Origin: a virus
Virus record (IMG/VR): IMGVR_UViG_3300021599_001808
Coordinates: 1 to 33,446 of that record
Reading direction: 5' to 3' (one strand)
DNA: 33,446 bases
Within the stretch, counting starts at the first letter, position 1. Every line of letters begins with the position of its first letter. Shown in pieces: positions 1-8,100 of the stretch. A program made the position numbers and the translations under genes. The notes beneath the pieces were generated by a model. It was not told where the DNA came from and did no database searches. It worked only from the letters and a program-made list of their open reading frames with translations.

Positions 1-1575
1 GGTATTGGAACCACAAATCCCACCACAAAACTTCAAGTAGGAGGAACCGTAACCGCCACGGCATTCGTTGGTGATGGTTCTGGACTCACCAATCTGCCTG
101 CTGGACCTGCCGGAACATCAGACTTCGTAAGAACTAGTGCCGGTATTCATACACTAGGTAATGTTGGTGTAGGAACCACTAATCCAAAAGTAAAACTACA
201 AATCAACGGAACTCTAGGATTTGAAGTTTATAATGCTACTGGGATATATACTGGTACTAATATTCTAATTGGAGATATAACAACTGGTTCTAATCTACTT
301 CCAGATTCAAGTGGATATGGGTTGAATAATATCTTTATGGGTATTGGTGCCGGTAATAGCACAACCACCGGGTATTATAACAACTTCTTTGGTGCTTTTA
401 CAGGACAATCCAACACCGTTGGATTTAGTAATAACTTCTTAGGTTATCGAGCAGGATACTCCAACACCGATGGAAGTTGTAATAATTTCTTAGGTTTTTA
501 TGCAGGATACTGCAGCACCGCAGGATATGATAATAACTTCTTTGGTCATAATGCAGGATTCTACAACACCACTGGAAGTTATAATAACTTCTTTGGTAAA
601 AATGCAGGACTCTGCAACACCACTGGAAGTGATAATAACTTCTTAGGTAGGACTGCAGGATACTGCAACACTACTGGAAACAATAATATCTTTTTAGGTG
701 TAGAAGCAGGATATTTAAACACCACTGGAAGTAATAATAACTTCTTAGGTTATTTTGCAGGAAAATTGAACACCACTGGATGTCAGAATACTTATATTGG
801 TCATCAGTCTGGAACTTATGCAGAAACTGGATGTTTCAATACTTTCTTAGGTTCTTACTCTGGAACAATTGTTTCTGCAGCATCCAGTATTATAGCAATT
901 GGTCATGCTGCAGGATATAATGCATCCGTTGGAACAAGAAATACTTTCCTTGGTTCCTATAGTGGTATGAGTGTAGATGCTGGAAGTAATAGCATTTATA
1001 TTGGTGGATTTAGTGGATTAGGAACTGGATCTTATAAGGTTGTAATTGGTGAGGGTGGAAATAAATGGGGCAATCCAAATACTGAGCTATTTGACACACC
1101 ATATCCAAATAAAAATTTCCAATTAGCAGTTGGTGTAAGAACTGATGCTAATCCTTCCAAATATTGGTTAGTAGGTGATGAGAACTTTAACATCGGTATT
1201 GGAACCACAAACCCATCCGAGAAACTATCAGTCACTGGAAATATTGCCCTGAATCAGACTACGGTTTATGGTTCGGTTCAGGCATCAACGGCATCCACAA
1301 GTGTAACTGGAATTCATTCTGGTCTTTCTACTTCTGTTTATCGCTCAGTTGAATACACAATTCAGGCAACCAGTGGAACGAATTATCAGGCAATTAAGAT
1401 TCTTGCCATTCACGATGGAACAACCGCATATGATACTCAGTATGGTAACATATATAATACTGAGGTCGCAACATTTGATGTTGACATTTCGGCAGGAAAT
1501 GTTAGACTGGTAGCAGCAGCATCATCAACTTCAACCACGAATTATACTGTCAACTTTATCGCAACTAAAATATAA
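1..1575 (+). CDS. Tail-fibre-like repeat protein, 5' end outside window
   Basis: The frame is open from base 1, so the gene begins upstream; a TTG at 322 is only an internal codon. The visible 524 residues start with a linker ([11 protein letters not shown], then [13 protein letters not shown]), followed from about base 325 to 1020 by tandem 17-residue repeats of the form NNFFGxxAGxxNTTGSx. These resemble the short-period head repeats of YadA-like adhesins and the NTTG repeats of many tail fibre domain proteins, which suggests a trimeric beta-roll shaft. After [21 protein letters not shown] comes a different C-terminal domain of about 100 residues ([14 protein letters not shown] ... [12 protein letters not shown]) that I know as a recurring terminal module of cyanophage structural proteins. 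The first 190 bases match 7271-7442 closely, so this gene is a paralogue of the 4161-9430 fibre. Role inferred: virion fibre that contacts the host. The receptor is unknown. Confidence 0.85.
   Translation, partial: GIGTTNPTTKLQVGGTVTATAFVGDGSGLTNLPAGPAGTSDFVRTSAGIHTLGNVGVGTTNPKVKLQINGTLGFEVYNATGIYTGTNILIGDITTGSNLLPDSSGYGLNNIFMGIGAGNSTTTGYYNNFFGAFTGQSNTVGFSNNFLGYRAGYSNTDGSCNNFLGFYAGYCSTAGYDNNFFGHNAGFYNTTGSYNNFFGKNAGLCNTTGSDNNFLGRTAGYCNTTGNNNIFLGVEAGYLNTTGSNNNFLGYFAGKLNTTGCQNTYIGHQSGTYAETGCFNTFLGSYSGTIVSAASSIIAIGHAAGYNASVGTRNTFLGSYSGMSVDAGSNSIYIGGFSGLGTGSYKVVIGEGGNKWGNPNTELFDTPYPNKNFQLAVGVRTDANPSKYWLVGDENFNIGIGTTNPSEKLSVTGNIALNQTTVYGSVQASTASTSVTGIHSGLSTSVYRSVEYTIQATSGTNYQAIKILAIHDGTTAYDTQYGNIYNTEVATFDVDISAGNVRLVAAASSTSTTNYTVNFIATKI
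340..1020 (+). repeat. 51-bp (17-residue) coding repeats in the first fibre
   Basis: About a dozen imperfect tandem units encode NNF(L/F)G-xx-AG-xx-NTTG-xx. The nucleotide words aataacttcttt and aacaccactgga recur at a 51-base period. Later units (from about 790) are more diverged and of variable length. Confidence 0.8.
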
Positions 1576-1582
1576 TTAAACT

Positions 1583-2485
1583 ATGACTGAAAAAAATAAG
1601 ATTAAGGGTGGATTCTTTTCTGCCACCAATGAACCTAATGCCCCAAAAACATTCTACTTTATGGCAGGACTCCCAAGGTCGGGTAGCTCTGCTCTATCGG
1701 CAATTCTTAATCAAAATCCTAGATTTTATTCTGGACCTTCCAGTCCCGTCCTTTCTACGATGTTTGCAATTGAGAATCATCTGCAGAATGATGAACTATT
1801 TTTTGGTTATCCAAAACCGCAACAAGCGGATATGATGATCTCTTCGGTTATTCATCAATTTTATAGTGATGTTGATAAACCCGTAGTATTTGATAAGAAT
1901 CGTGCCTGGACTGCACGAGTTCCTTATATTGAAGGATACGTTCGTCAACAGGCAAAGATTCTTGTTCCTGTTCGTGATATTGAAGAAATTCTAACTTCAA
2001 TGATTATGATGATTCGTCGTAATCCATATAAGGAAGGGCAACCAAGAATTAATTTTGTTGATGAGCAATTGGTTAAGCAAAATATTCCCATTAATGATGA
2101 TAATCGTTGTGAATTTATTGCCGGTTCTCAGGGTATTCTTGGACAATCGCTCAATGCCGTGATGGAAGCATTCCGTCAGGAGTTTGGTGATAGACTTTAT
2201 TTTGTTGAGTATAAGGATCTTGTAAATACTCCAGAAGAAACTCTTCGTGGAATTTATGATTTTCTTGGTGAAGAATATTATGAACACACTTTTGATAATC
2301 TAGAAAATCAAAATCGGGAACGAGATATTATTACTTATGGTCTTTCCGATATGCACGAAGTTCGTCCGGAACTAAAGGCAACCTCACCAGATCCATCCGA
2401 AGTTCTTTCTAAGGAAATTTTAGAAAAATGTAAGGGTATGGATTTTTGGAGACAGAAACCATCCGGTCTAAATATTGTTAATTAA
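1583..2485 (+). CDS. Sulfotransferase family protein
   Basis: This 300-residue protein carries the PAPS-binding P-loop of sulfotransferases near its N-terminus (AGLPRSGSSALS, residues 28-39). A second signature fits the 3'-phosphate-binding segment (LVPVRDIEEILTSMI, residues 127-141, with R131 and S139). Size and motif spacing match the Sulfotransfer_3-type family, which moves sulfuryl groups from PAPS to carbohydrate or protein hydroxyls; the acceptor cannot be read from sequence. It starts 8 bases after the upstream fibre gene stops and has no strong Shine-Dalgarno, so it is probably co-transcribed with that gene. The gene 3' of the next two small ORFs is a GT9-like glycosyltransferase, which makes a glycan-modification role plausible. 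No signal peptide or membrane segment is visible. Family assignment is fairly sure; substrate is unknown. Confidence 0.8.
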   Translation: MTEKNKIKGGFFSATNEPNAPKTFYFMAGLPRSGSSALSAILNQNPRFYSGPSSPVLSTMFAIENHLQNDELFFGYPKPQQADMMISSVIHQFYSDVDKPVVFDKNRAWTARVPYIEGYVRQQAKILVPVRDIEEILTSMIMMIRRNPYKEGQPRINFVDEQLVKQNIPINDDNRCEFIAGSQGILGQSLNAVMEAFRQEFGDRLYFVEYKDLVNTPEETLRGIYDFLGEEYYEHTFDNLENQNRERDIITYGLSDMHEVRPELKATSPDPSEVLSKEILEKCKGMDFWRQKPSGLNIVN

Positions 2486-2496
2486 GGAGATTAAAA

Positions 2497-2760
2497 ATGC
2501 CACGTCCAGTAAGAGAAGAACTCACCGAAGCTCAACAGGCAGCAAAGCATCTTGAGGCAATGGGTCACAGCGTAGATCTCATTCTTCGCCTTGTTGCAGA
2601 AGATGTTCATTCGGATGAAATTCACGCAACAATTAAGAGAAATACCGACCATCTTGCTCTGATGCTTGGAAAAGGAATTATTACAAATTCAGGAGCAGAT
2701 TTGACTAGTTTTCAAGAAGCAGTATCTGATGGTGAAGCATTTATTGCACAACCTGTATAA
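2497..2760 (+). CDS. Small hypothetical protein (87 aa)
   Basis: A strong ribosome-binding site (AAGGAG, about 7 bases before the ATG) supports this start. The protein is soluble and mostly helical in appearance: an N-terminal helix rich in Glu, Gln and Ala (about residues 6-22), then a segment with DLILRLVAEDVHSDEIHATIKRN. I do not recognise the family. It lies 11 bases after the sulfotransferase stop and 5 bases before the next ORF, in what looks like one operon. Possibly a small virion or assembly protein, but nothing in the sequence proves this. Confidence 0.7.
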   Translation: MPRPVREELTEAQQAAKHLEAMGHSVDLILRLVAEDVHSDEIHATIKRNTDHLALMLGKGIITNSGADLTSFQEAVSDGEAFIAQPV

Positions 2761-2765
2761 TATAA

Positions 2766-3173
2766 ATGAAAAGTATAAATTCTAAACCAATCAAAATTAA
2801 AATAGAAACAATGCTAGATAGACTTTCTAGAGTTAATGTTGAAACTCTTAGTCCAGAAGAACTTACAAGATATGAAAATTTAGTTACTGATTTGCAGATT
2901 AAATTGCAAGATGTTAATATTATTGATGGTGTAGAATCTGAAATTAGAAAAACTACGATAGCAACTAAAAAAATTGAAACTGCAAATGATACTGCTAATG
3001 AAATTGTTCAATTAATTTCTTCTAGTGATCCAAATACTAACCAAAAAATAACTAAAGGAGTTAGATATATAGAACACGTTCTTGCCGATAGCACAGTTCT
3101 TGAATTAAATCAAGATTTATCTAACTTATCTCAGGTTGTTTCCGACGCAAATCAATACCTTTCAACACTTTAA
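2766..3173 (+). CDS. Hypothetical coiled-coil protein (135 aa)
   Basis: The 135-residue product has heptad-like spacing of Leu, Ile and Val through most of its length (for example ETMLDRLSRVNVETLSPEEL and later VRYIEHVLADSTVLELNQDL), so it is probably helical or coiled-coil. It has no Cys, no membrane segment and no catalytic motif that I can see. It starts only 5 bases after the previous stop, which implies translational coupling, since there is no clear Shine-Dalgarno. The family is not recognised. An accessory structural or chaperone role for the fibre cluster is a guess from position only. Confidence 0.65.
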   Translation: MKSINSKPIKIKIETMLDRLSRVNVETLSPEELTRYENLVTDLQIKLQDVNIIDGVESEIRKTTIATKKIETANDTANEIVQLISSSDPNTNQKITKGVRYIEHVLADSTVLELNQDLSNLSQVVSDANQYLSTL

Positions 3174-3191
3174 TATTAAAAACTTTACATT

Positions 3192-4097
3192 ATGAAAGAA
3201 TCTTATAGTATTTTCCACGTTCAAGGTGGTCTTGGAAAGCACATTGCCGCCACTGCAGTTGCAAAGTGTATTAAGAACAATTATCCTGATAGAAAACTCA
3301 TCGTAGTTTGCGTCTATCAGGATGTTTTTATTAACTTACCATTTGTCGATAGAGTTTATCAACTGGGAAATACTAGTTATTTCTACCAAAATTATGTGGA
3401 AAATAAGGACTCTCTTATTTTTCATAATGAACCTTATTTCACAACCGATCATATTCATAAGAAACTTCCACTGATTCAAACTTGGTGCAAGATGTACCAA
3501 CTTGAATATAAGGGAGAAACTCCTGAAGTCATTTTCAATGCTCTGCAAAGAAAAATTTCTAAGGATGTATGGGTCAAAAATAACAAACCAGTAATGGTTA
3601 TTCACACAAATGGTGGATTGATTTCACCAGATGCAAAACCTTATATGTGGGCACGAGATATGCCCTTTGATATTGCTCAACAGATTGTAGATAAGTATCA
3701 CAAAAAATATACAATTTATCAGGCAACCAAAAAGAATTCTGAGAAATTAGTCAATGCAATTCCAGTTCAATGGGATGAAACAACTCAATTATCCACAATG
3801 GAATACCTGAGTCTGATTATTCACAGCAAGAAGAGAATTCTAATTGACAGCTGCCTACAACACGCTGCAGCAGCACTAGAACTTCCTTCAGTGGTACTAT
3901 GGAATGGAACAAGTCCAAAGGTCTTTGGGTACGATATTCACAATAATATTGAAACTGAAAAACCTCATAATTTTAAACTTCCCGGAAGTTATTTGTTTGA
4001 TTTTGATTTTATGGGAGCAGAACACGAATACCCATTCAATGAAAGAGAAGACATCTTTGATATTGACCAAATTATAGAGGCAATTGAAAATCAATGA
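3192..4097 (+). CDS. GT9-like glycosyltransferase (heptosyltransferase fold)
   Basis: This 301-residue protein resembles glycosyltransferase family 9 (ADP-heptose:LPS heptosyltransferases, GT-B fold). The N-terminal segment QGGLGKHIAAT (residues 11-21) corresponds to the glycine-rich GGLGD loop. The C-terminal half carries the best signature: DSCLQHAAAALELPSVVLWN (residues 219-238) followed by GTSP, matching the family pattern D-[TS]-x-x-x-H-x-A-A-A-L-x-x-P-x-V-x-L-[FW]-G-x-[TS]-x-P. The donor and acceptor sugars cannot be read from sequence. It is the last gene before a strong terminator and shares a cassette with a sulfotransferase. Possible targets are virion glycoproteins or a host surface polysaccharide. 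Assignment to a GT-B/GT9-like fold is moderately sure; the exact activity is open. Confidence 0.7.
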   Translation: MKESYSIFHVQGGLGKHIAATAVAKCIKNNYPDRKLIVVCVYQDVFINLPFVDRVYQLGNTSYFYQNYVENKDSLIFHNEPYFTTDHIHKKLPLIQTWCKMYQLEYKGETPEVIFNALQRKISKDVWVKNNKPVMVIHTNGGLISPDAKPYMWARDMPFDIAQQIVDKYHKKYTIYQATKKNSEKLVNAIPVQWDETTQLSTMEYLSLIIHSKKRILIDSCLQHAAAALELPSVVLWNGTSPKVFGYDIHNNIETEKPHNFKLPGSYLFDFDFMGAEHEYPFNEREDIFDIDQIIEAIENQ

Positions 4098-4100
4098 ACA

Positions 4101-4124
4101 AAACCTGCTTCGGCAGGTTTTTTT
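4101..4124 (+). terminator. Rho-independent terminator with UUCG loop
   Basis: A perfect 8-bp stem, AAACCTGC / GCAGGTTT, closes a TTCG tetraloop (4109-4112) and runs into a T stretch. It starts 3 bases after the stop of the glycosyltransferase gene and ends the 1583-4097 cassette. Confidence 0.92.
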
Positions 4125-4131
4125 ATAAATA
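4124..4131 (+). promoter_or_regulatory. T4-type late promoter TATAAATA
   Basis: An exact match to the late promoter octamer TATAAATA, read by the gp55-type phage sigma factor in T4-like phages. It follows the terminator T-tract directly and lies 30 bases before the giant fibre start codon. Confidence 0.8.
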
Positions 4132-4160
4132 CCTGAAAGCTAGTAGGGGATATTGGAACC

Positions 4161-5054
4161 TTGGCTAATCAGAATTTTAGAGTTAAGAACGGATTAGAAG
4201 TCGGAAATATAAAAATTGATGCAGGGTCGGGAATTATAACTGCGACTAAATTTGTCGGAGACGGTTCAAGTCTTACTAATCTACCCTCTGGAGGCGGTGG
4301 AACCTCTGATTTTGTAAGAACTAGTTCTGGCATTCATACACTTGGTAATGTTGGCGTCGGAACCACATCTGTTACTTCAGTATTAAATATTTCATCCCCT
4401 GCAATTGGGGATACTTCAAATTATGTTGTAACTTATGGAAGTTTTGATCATTATGCCTGGGGTGGAATTGGAACTTTCTCAGCAAAGCATTTTGATTTTA
4501 CAACAGATGGAAATAATAATACTTATGTTGTAGGAGGTCTTTATAGTGATTATGAGGACTATAACCAAAACCCACTCTATCCATATAGACCTTTTATAGT
4601 TAAAATAAATTCATCTCGCCAATTAGTATGGGACGTTTCTCTATCTTCTACAACACCTGATTATAATAAGTCTTCTGAAGTTTGTGGTATTTGTAGTGCT
4701 ACAAATGGTGATGTTATAGTGGCTATGAAGTCCTATAGATATACAAATCCAGTATATTCTGAAGAAGGATTAAGTCAGTTATCATTTGTCAAAATTAATA
4801 CTTCCGGAACAATACAGTGGCAAACAACAATTAATAATATTCAATTAAATGCTAATGAACTTAGAACCCCAACATATGATGTAGCGAATAGAAAAATATT
4901 CTTAAACACAGATTCAAGTGGTAATATATATGCTTCAGGTAAATCTGCGGCCGCTCCATTTATCATTAAATTAGATTCTTCTGGAATTCTTCTGGAAGTG
5001 TATCATTTAGTAAAATATTATATAATACAAATGGACCAAAACAATTTGTACTAA
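4161..5054 (+). CDS. Giant tail-fibre gene, N-terminal part (ends at frameshift)
   Basis: Translation most likely begins at TTG 4161 (MANQNFRVKNGLEVG, a typical start of cyanophage fibre proteins), with AGGGGA 11 bases upstream. After the leader comes ITATKFVGDGSSLTNL and [13 protein letters not shown], then a beta-propeller-like region: units pairing a D.nnn.YVVGG strand with FIVKIN..RQLVWD, like SBBP repeats. Frame is lost after codon GGA at 4983-4985, where an 11-bp tandem duplication (4975-4996) shifts reading by one base, so the last 23 residues are out of frame and end at 5052-5054. Removing one 11-bp copy joins this exactly to the frame ending at 9430 and would give a single protein of 1752 residues. 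As given, the product is a truncated 297-residue protein. This may be a natural mutation, a phase-variable state, or an assembly error. Confidence 0.8.
   Translation: MANQNFRVKNGLEVGNIKIDAGSGIITATKFVGDGSSLTNLPSGGGGTSDFVRTSSGIHTLGNVGVGTTSVTSVLNISSPAIGDTSNYVVTYGSFDHYAWGGIGTFSAKHFDFTTDGNNNTYVVGGLYSDYEDYNQNPLYPYRPFIVKINSSRQLVWDVSLSSTTPDYNKSSEVCGICSATNGDVIVAMKSYRYTNPVYSEEGLSQLSFVKINTSGTIQWQTTINNIQLNANELRTPTYDVANRKIFLNTDSSGNIYASGKSAAAPFIIKLDSSGILLEVYHLVKYYIIQMDQNNLY
4975..4996 (+). repeat. 11-bp tandem duplication causing frameshift
   Basis: ATTCTTCTGGA occurs twice head to tail (4975-4985 and 4986-4996). With a single copy the reading is KLDSSG followed by SVSFSKILYN, which continues the propeller repeat in frame; with two copies the frame shifts and stops at 5054. 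Confidence 0.93.
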
Positions 5055-5125
5055 AGAATGGCAGCCTATATTGGTTTGGGCAAGTCACTAGTTCTGGAAC
5101 AAAACTAAGAATTGTTAAATTTGAT

Positions 5126-8100
5126 TTGAATGGTGATATTGTTTGGGATAGGTGGTTTAATACTAGAACTGCTTTTGGATATAATAGCGACAGCCTAGGT
5201 TATACCAAATTTAATATTGATGACAGTGAAAACATTTATTTCTTCACAAGAACTCTAGATTGGGACTCTTTTGCACCATTCCCAAATCCGAGTTATGATG
5301 GATATGGAATAGGGTATCTGGTTGAAAAATATAATTCTAACCTCGAATTTCAGTGGTCCAAAAAAATTAATGCCACTGTTACTGGTGGCGACGGCACCAG
5401 CGAAATTTTTTATGGAATACCCGGTGCTATTGAAATTGATTCAAATCAAAATGTGTATGTAATTGCGCCCAATAATAATGAAAGATCCAGACATCCTTTT
5501 GGTTATGATATCTTTAAGTTAGATTCTTCTGGATCATATGTTTGGAAGAGATTCTTAAGTACTCCAGGATTATCTTATGAGACTGATAATAATAACAATG
5601 AAACTGATTCAGTATTAATTTCAAAAATAGAAATTAAAGGAAATTATTTAAAATTTGTTGGAGACGTTAGAACTCCCAATGTATCCAAAGATATTCTTGG
5701 TGGGGATAGTAATTTCAATAGAGAAACTAATCCACAAACAGACTGGATTGAAAAATATAATAGTGACACTATATCGACTTTAGTTGCTAATTTAAATATA
5801 AATGGTGATAACATAGGATTATATGGGTCTTATTCTGTTGAAGATTTAGAAATAACAAGACTTCATGAGTATGCAAATTTCACTACTCGTGATAGATCTT
5901 CATTAGTTGTTCTTGATGTTGTAAATTCTAGTGGTGTATCTACTAATTTCTATCCTCTAGTTAGTAATGTTGGTATAGGAACAACCGTTGGTGTTTCTAC
6001 ATTTACTACCGGTTCAATTGGACTTAGTACTACAACGTTAAAGGATATAAATGGGGGGTCAACATTTGCACAATATGAAAATTATCCTCACCTAAAATCA
6101 GATACTAGAAAATTATTTGATCTTACTATTTCAGGAACAACTAAATTATCAAAATTAATAGTTAGAGATATTGAATTCAGCTCAAGCGGACAATCTTTGC
6201 ATACTATCGCAATTGGATATTCTTCAGGATTCTATAAGAATACTTCTGGTCGGGGTGCAGAAACAGATTATGGTGCGTGTTATAATACATTTATCGGAGC
6301 ATATACAACACCTGGTCTTGAAAGCTATAATCCAATTAAATTCAATAATTTTATAGGATACAGATCTGGCAATTATATGTCTCAATCGTGTTATAATAAT
6401 TTTATAGGAGCATTTACCGGATATTATAGTGGTGGATGCTATAATAATTTCTTTGGAAATTGTGCAGGATCTTTTACTAGTGGATCATCTAGAAATGTTT
6501 TTATAGGATGTCGTGCAGGATCCTTTATGACGTTTTCCAATAATTCTGTTGCTATTGGAGCAGCGGCTGGTGGATGGGGCGGTGGATATGGTGCGTGGAG
6601 CAATATATTCATCGGATCCTATGCCGGAGCTAAAACTCCAGACAATATGTGTTATTATGGATATAATGACGGTAATATTTTTATCGGTGGTGGTGCAGGG
6701 TGTCGATCCGCAGGAAACTATAATATTTTCTTTGGTGCGTATGCCGGAGCTTATAATGTAACCGGAGCTATTAATAATTTCATTGGATATCACGCTGGTG
6801 AATTCAATCAAACCGGAAATTATAACAATTTCTTTGGATGTTGCCCTGGACCAAATAATACTACAGGAAGTTATAATAATTTCTACGGAAATATTTCTGG
6901 ATTCTGTAACACTACAGGATGTTACAATAATTTCTTTGGTAACCAGGCAGGATACGGAAATACATCTGGATGTGGTAATAATTATTTTGGAGAACAATCT
7001 GGAGCGTGCAATACCACAGGATCCTATAACAATTTCTACGGAACTTCATCTGGATATTGTAACACGACTGGAACTCGTAATAATTACTTTGGTAGTTTTT
7101 CTGGAAATTCTACTGAAGCATCATTTAAGGTTATTATTGGATCTGCAAACACTCTTCAAGATCGTTTTGATTCCCCAAGCCCAGATAAAGATAAGCAATT
7201 AGCAATTGGTGTAAGAACTGATGCTAATCCCGCAGAATACTGGTTAGTTGGTAATGAGAACTTTAACATCGGTATTGGAACCACAAATCCAACATCCAAA
7301 CTTCAAGTAGGAGGAACTGTAACAGCAACAGCATTTGTCGGTGATGGTTCTGGACTCACTAATCTACCAATATCCTCAGATTTTGTAAGAACTTCTGCTG
7401 GTATTCATACTCTAGGTAATGTTGGTGTCGGAACCACCAATCCTATATCAAAACTTACAATTGATGGAGTTCTATCATTCGCTAAAGAAAATACTGTTAT
7501 TGATAGTGAAAATTTAAATATCATTGCTTCTACTGGAGTTCCTGCAGGATTTGCTGGAACTGATGTATCCGGTGGATTTGTTGGTGCTGGATATACTATT
7601 AGTGTTGGACTTTCAACATTCCCAACAGCTCCAGAATTTTTCTCAAGTTATCTGGTAAAAGGATTAAATGGAAACCTTAATGGTAAAGATGCTTCATTCA
7701 GTATTTCTAGATGGAATCCTGCTCCAAAGTTTGGGGGTATTCAATATGTTGTAGTTGATAACTATGGATATGATTTTGTAGTTGGTGAAGTTATTACAAT
7801 TCCAGGAACTTCAATAGGAGGAACTAGTCCCGGCAACGATGTAAAAGTCTACCTTAATGGAGTTGGTCCATCAAGATCACATAATATTGTTATTGGTAAG
7901 GATGCTGCTGTTGGTTTTGGATCAACAACATTTTATGGAAACTATAATACTGTAATTGGATTTGAAGCAGGCAAATGTTCCAATACTAGTATGGACTTTC
8001 CATTTGCTAATTGGTGGGATGGTGCGGGATCTAATGTAATAATTGGACCAAAATCTGGATATTATAATCAATCATATAATAATGTTTTTATAGGAAATAA

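Noticed and set aside
340-1020. Tandem repeats as a possible CRISPR array
   Set aside because: The units are coding, imperfect and contiguous at a 51-base period in one open frame, without constant repeats separated by unique spacers.
1032-1235. Minus-strand ORFs within the fibre genes, also at 6485-6997, 8168-8407, 24449-24760, 24827-25243 and 26322-26567
   Set aside because: They are mirror frames of repetitive, low-complexity fibre coding sequence, lack ribosome-binding sites and lie wholly inside strong + strand genes.
2761-2768. TATAAATG as a late promoter before the 2766 gene
   Set aside because: It overlaps the start codon itself, so a transcript starting downstream of it could not translate that gene.
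4960-5054. Programmed ribosomal frameshift in the giant fibre gene
   Set aside because: No slippery heptamer or obvious downstream structure is seen, and a perfect 11-bp tandem duplication accounts for the shift.
5126-5128. TTG at 5126 as a true independent gene start
   Set aside because: No ribosome-binding site is present and the frame is open back to 4970. The 11-bp duplication explains the break far better than a second gene.
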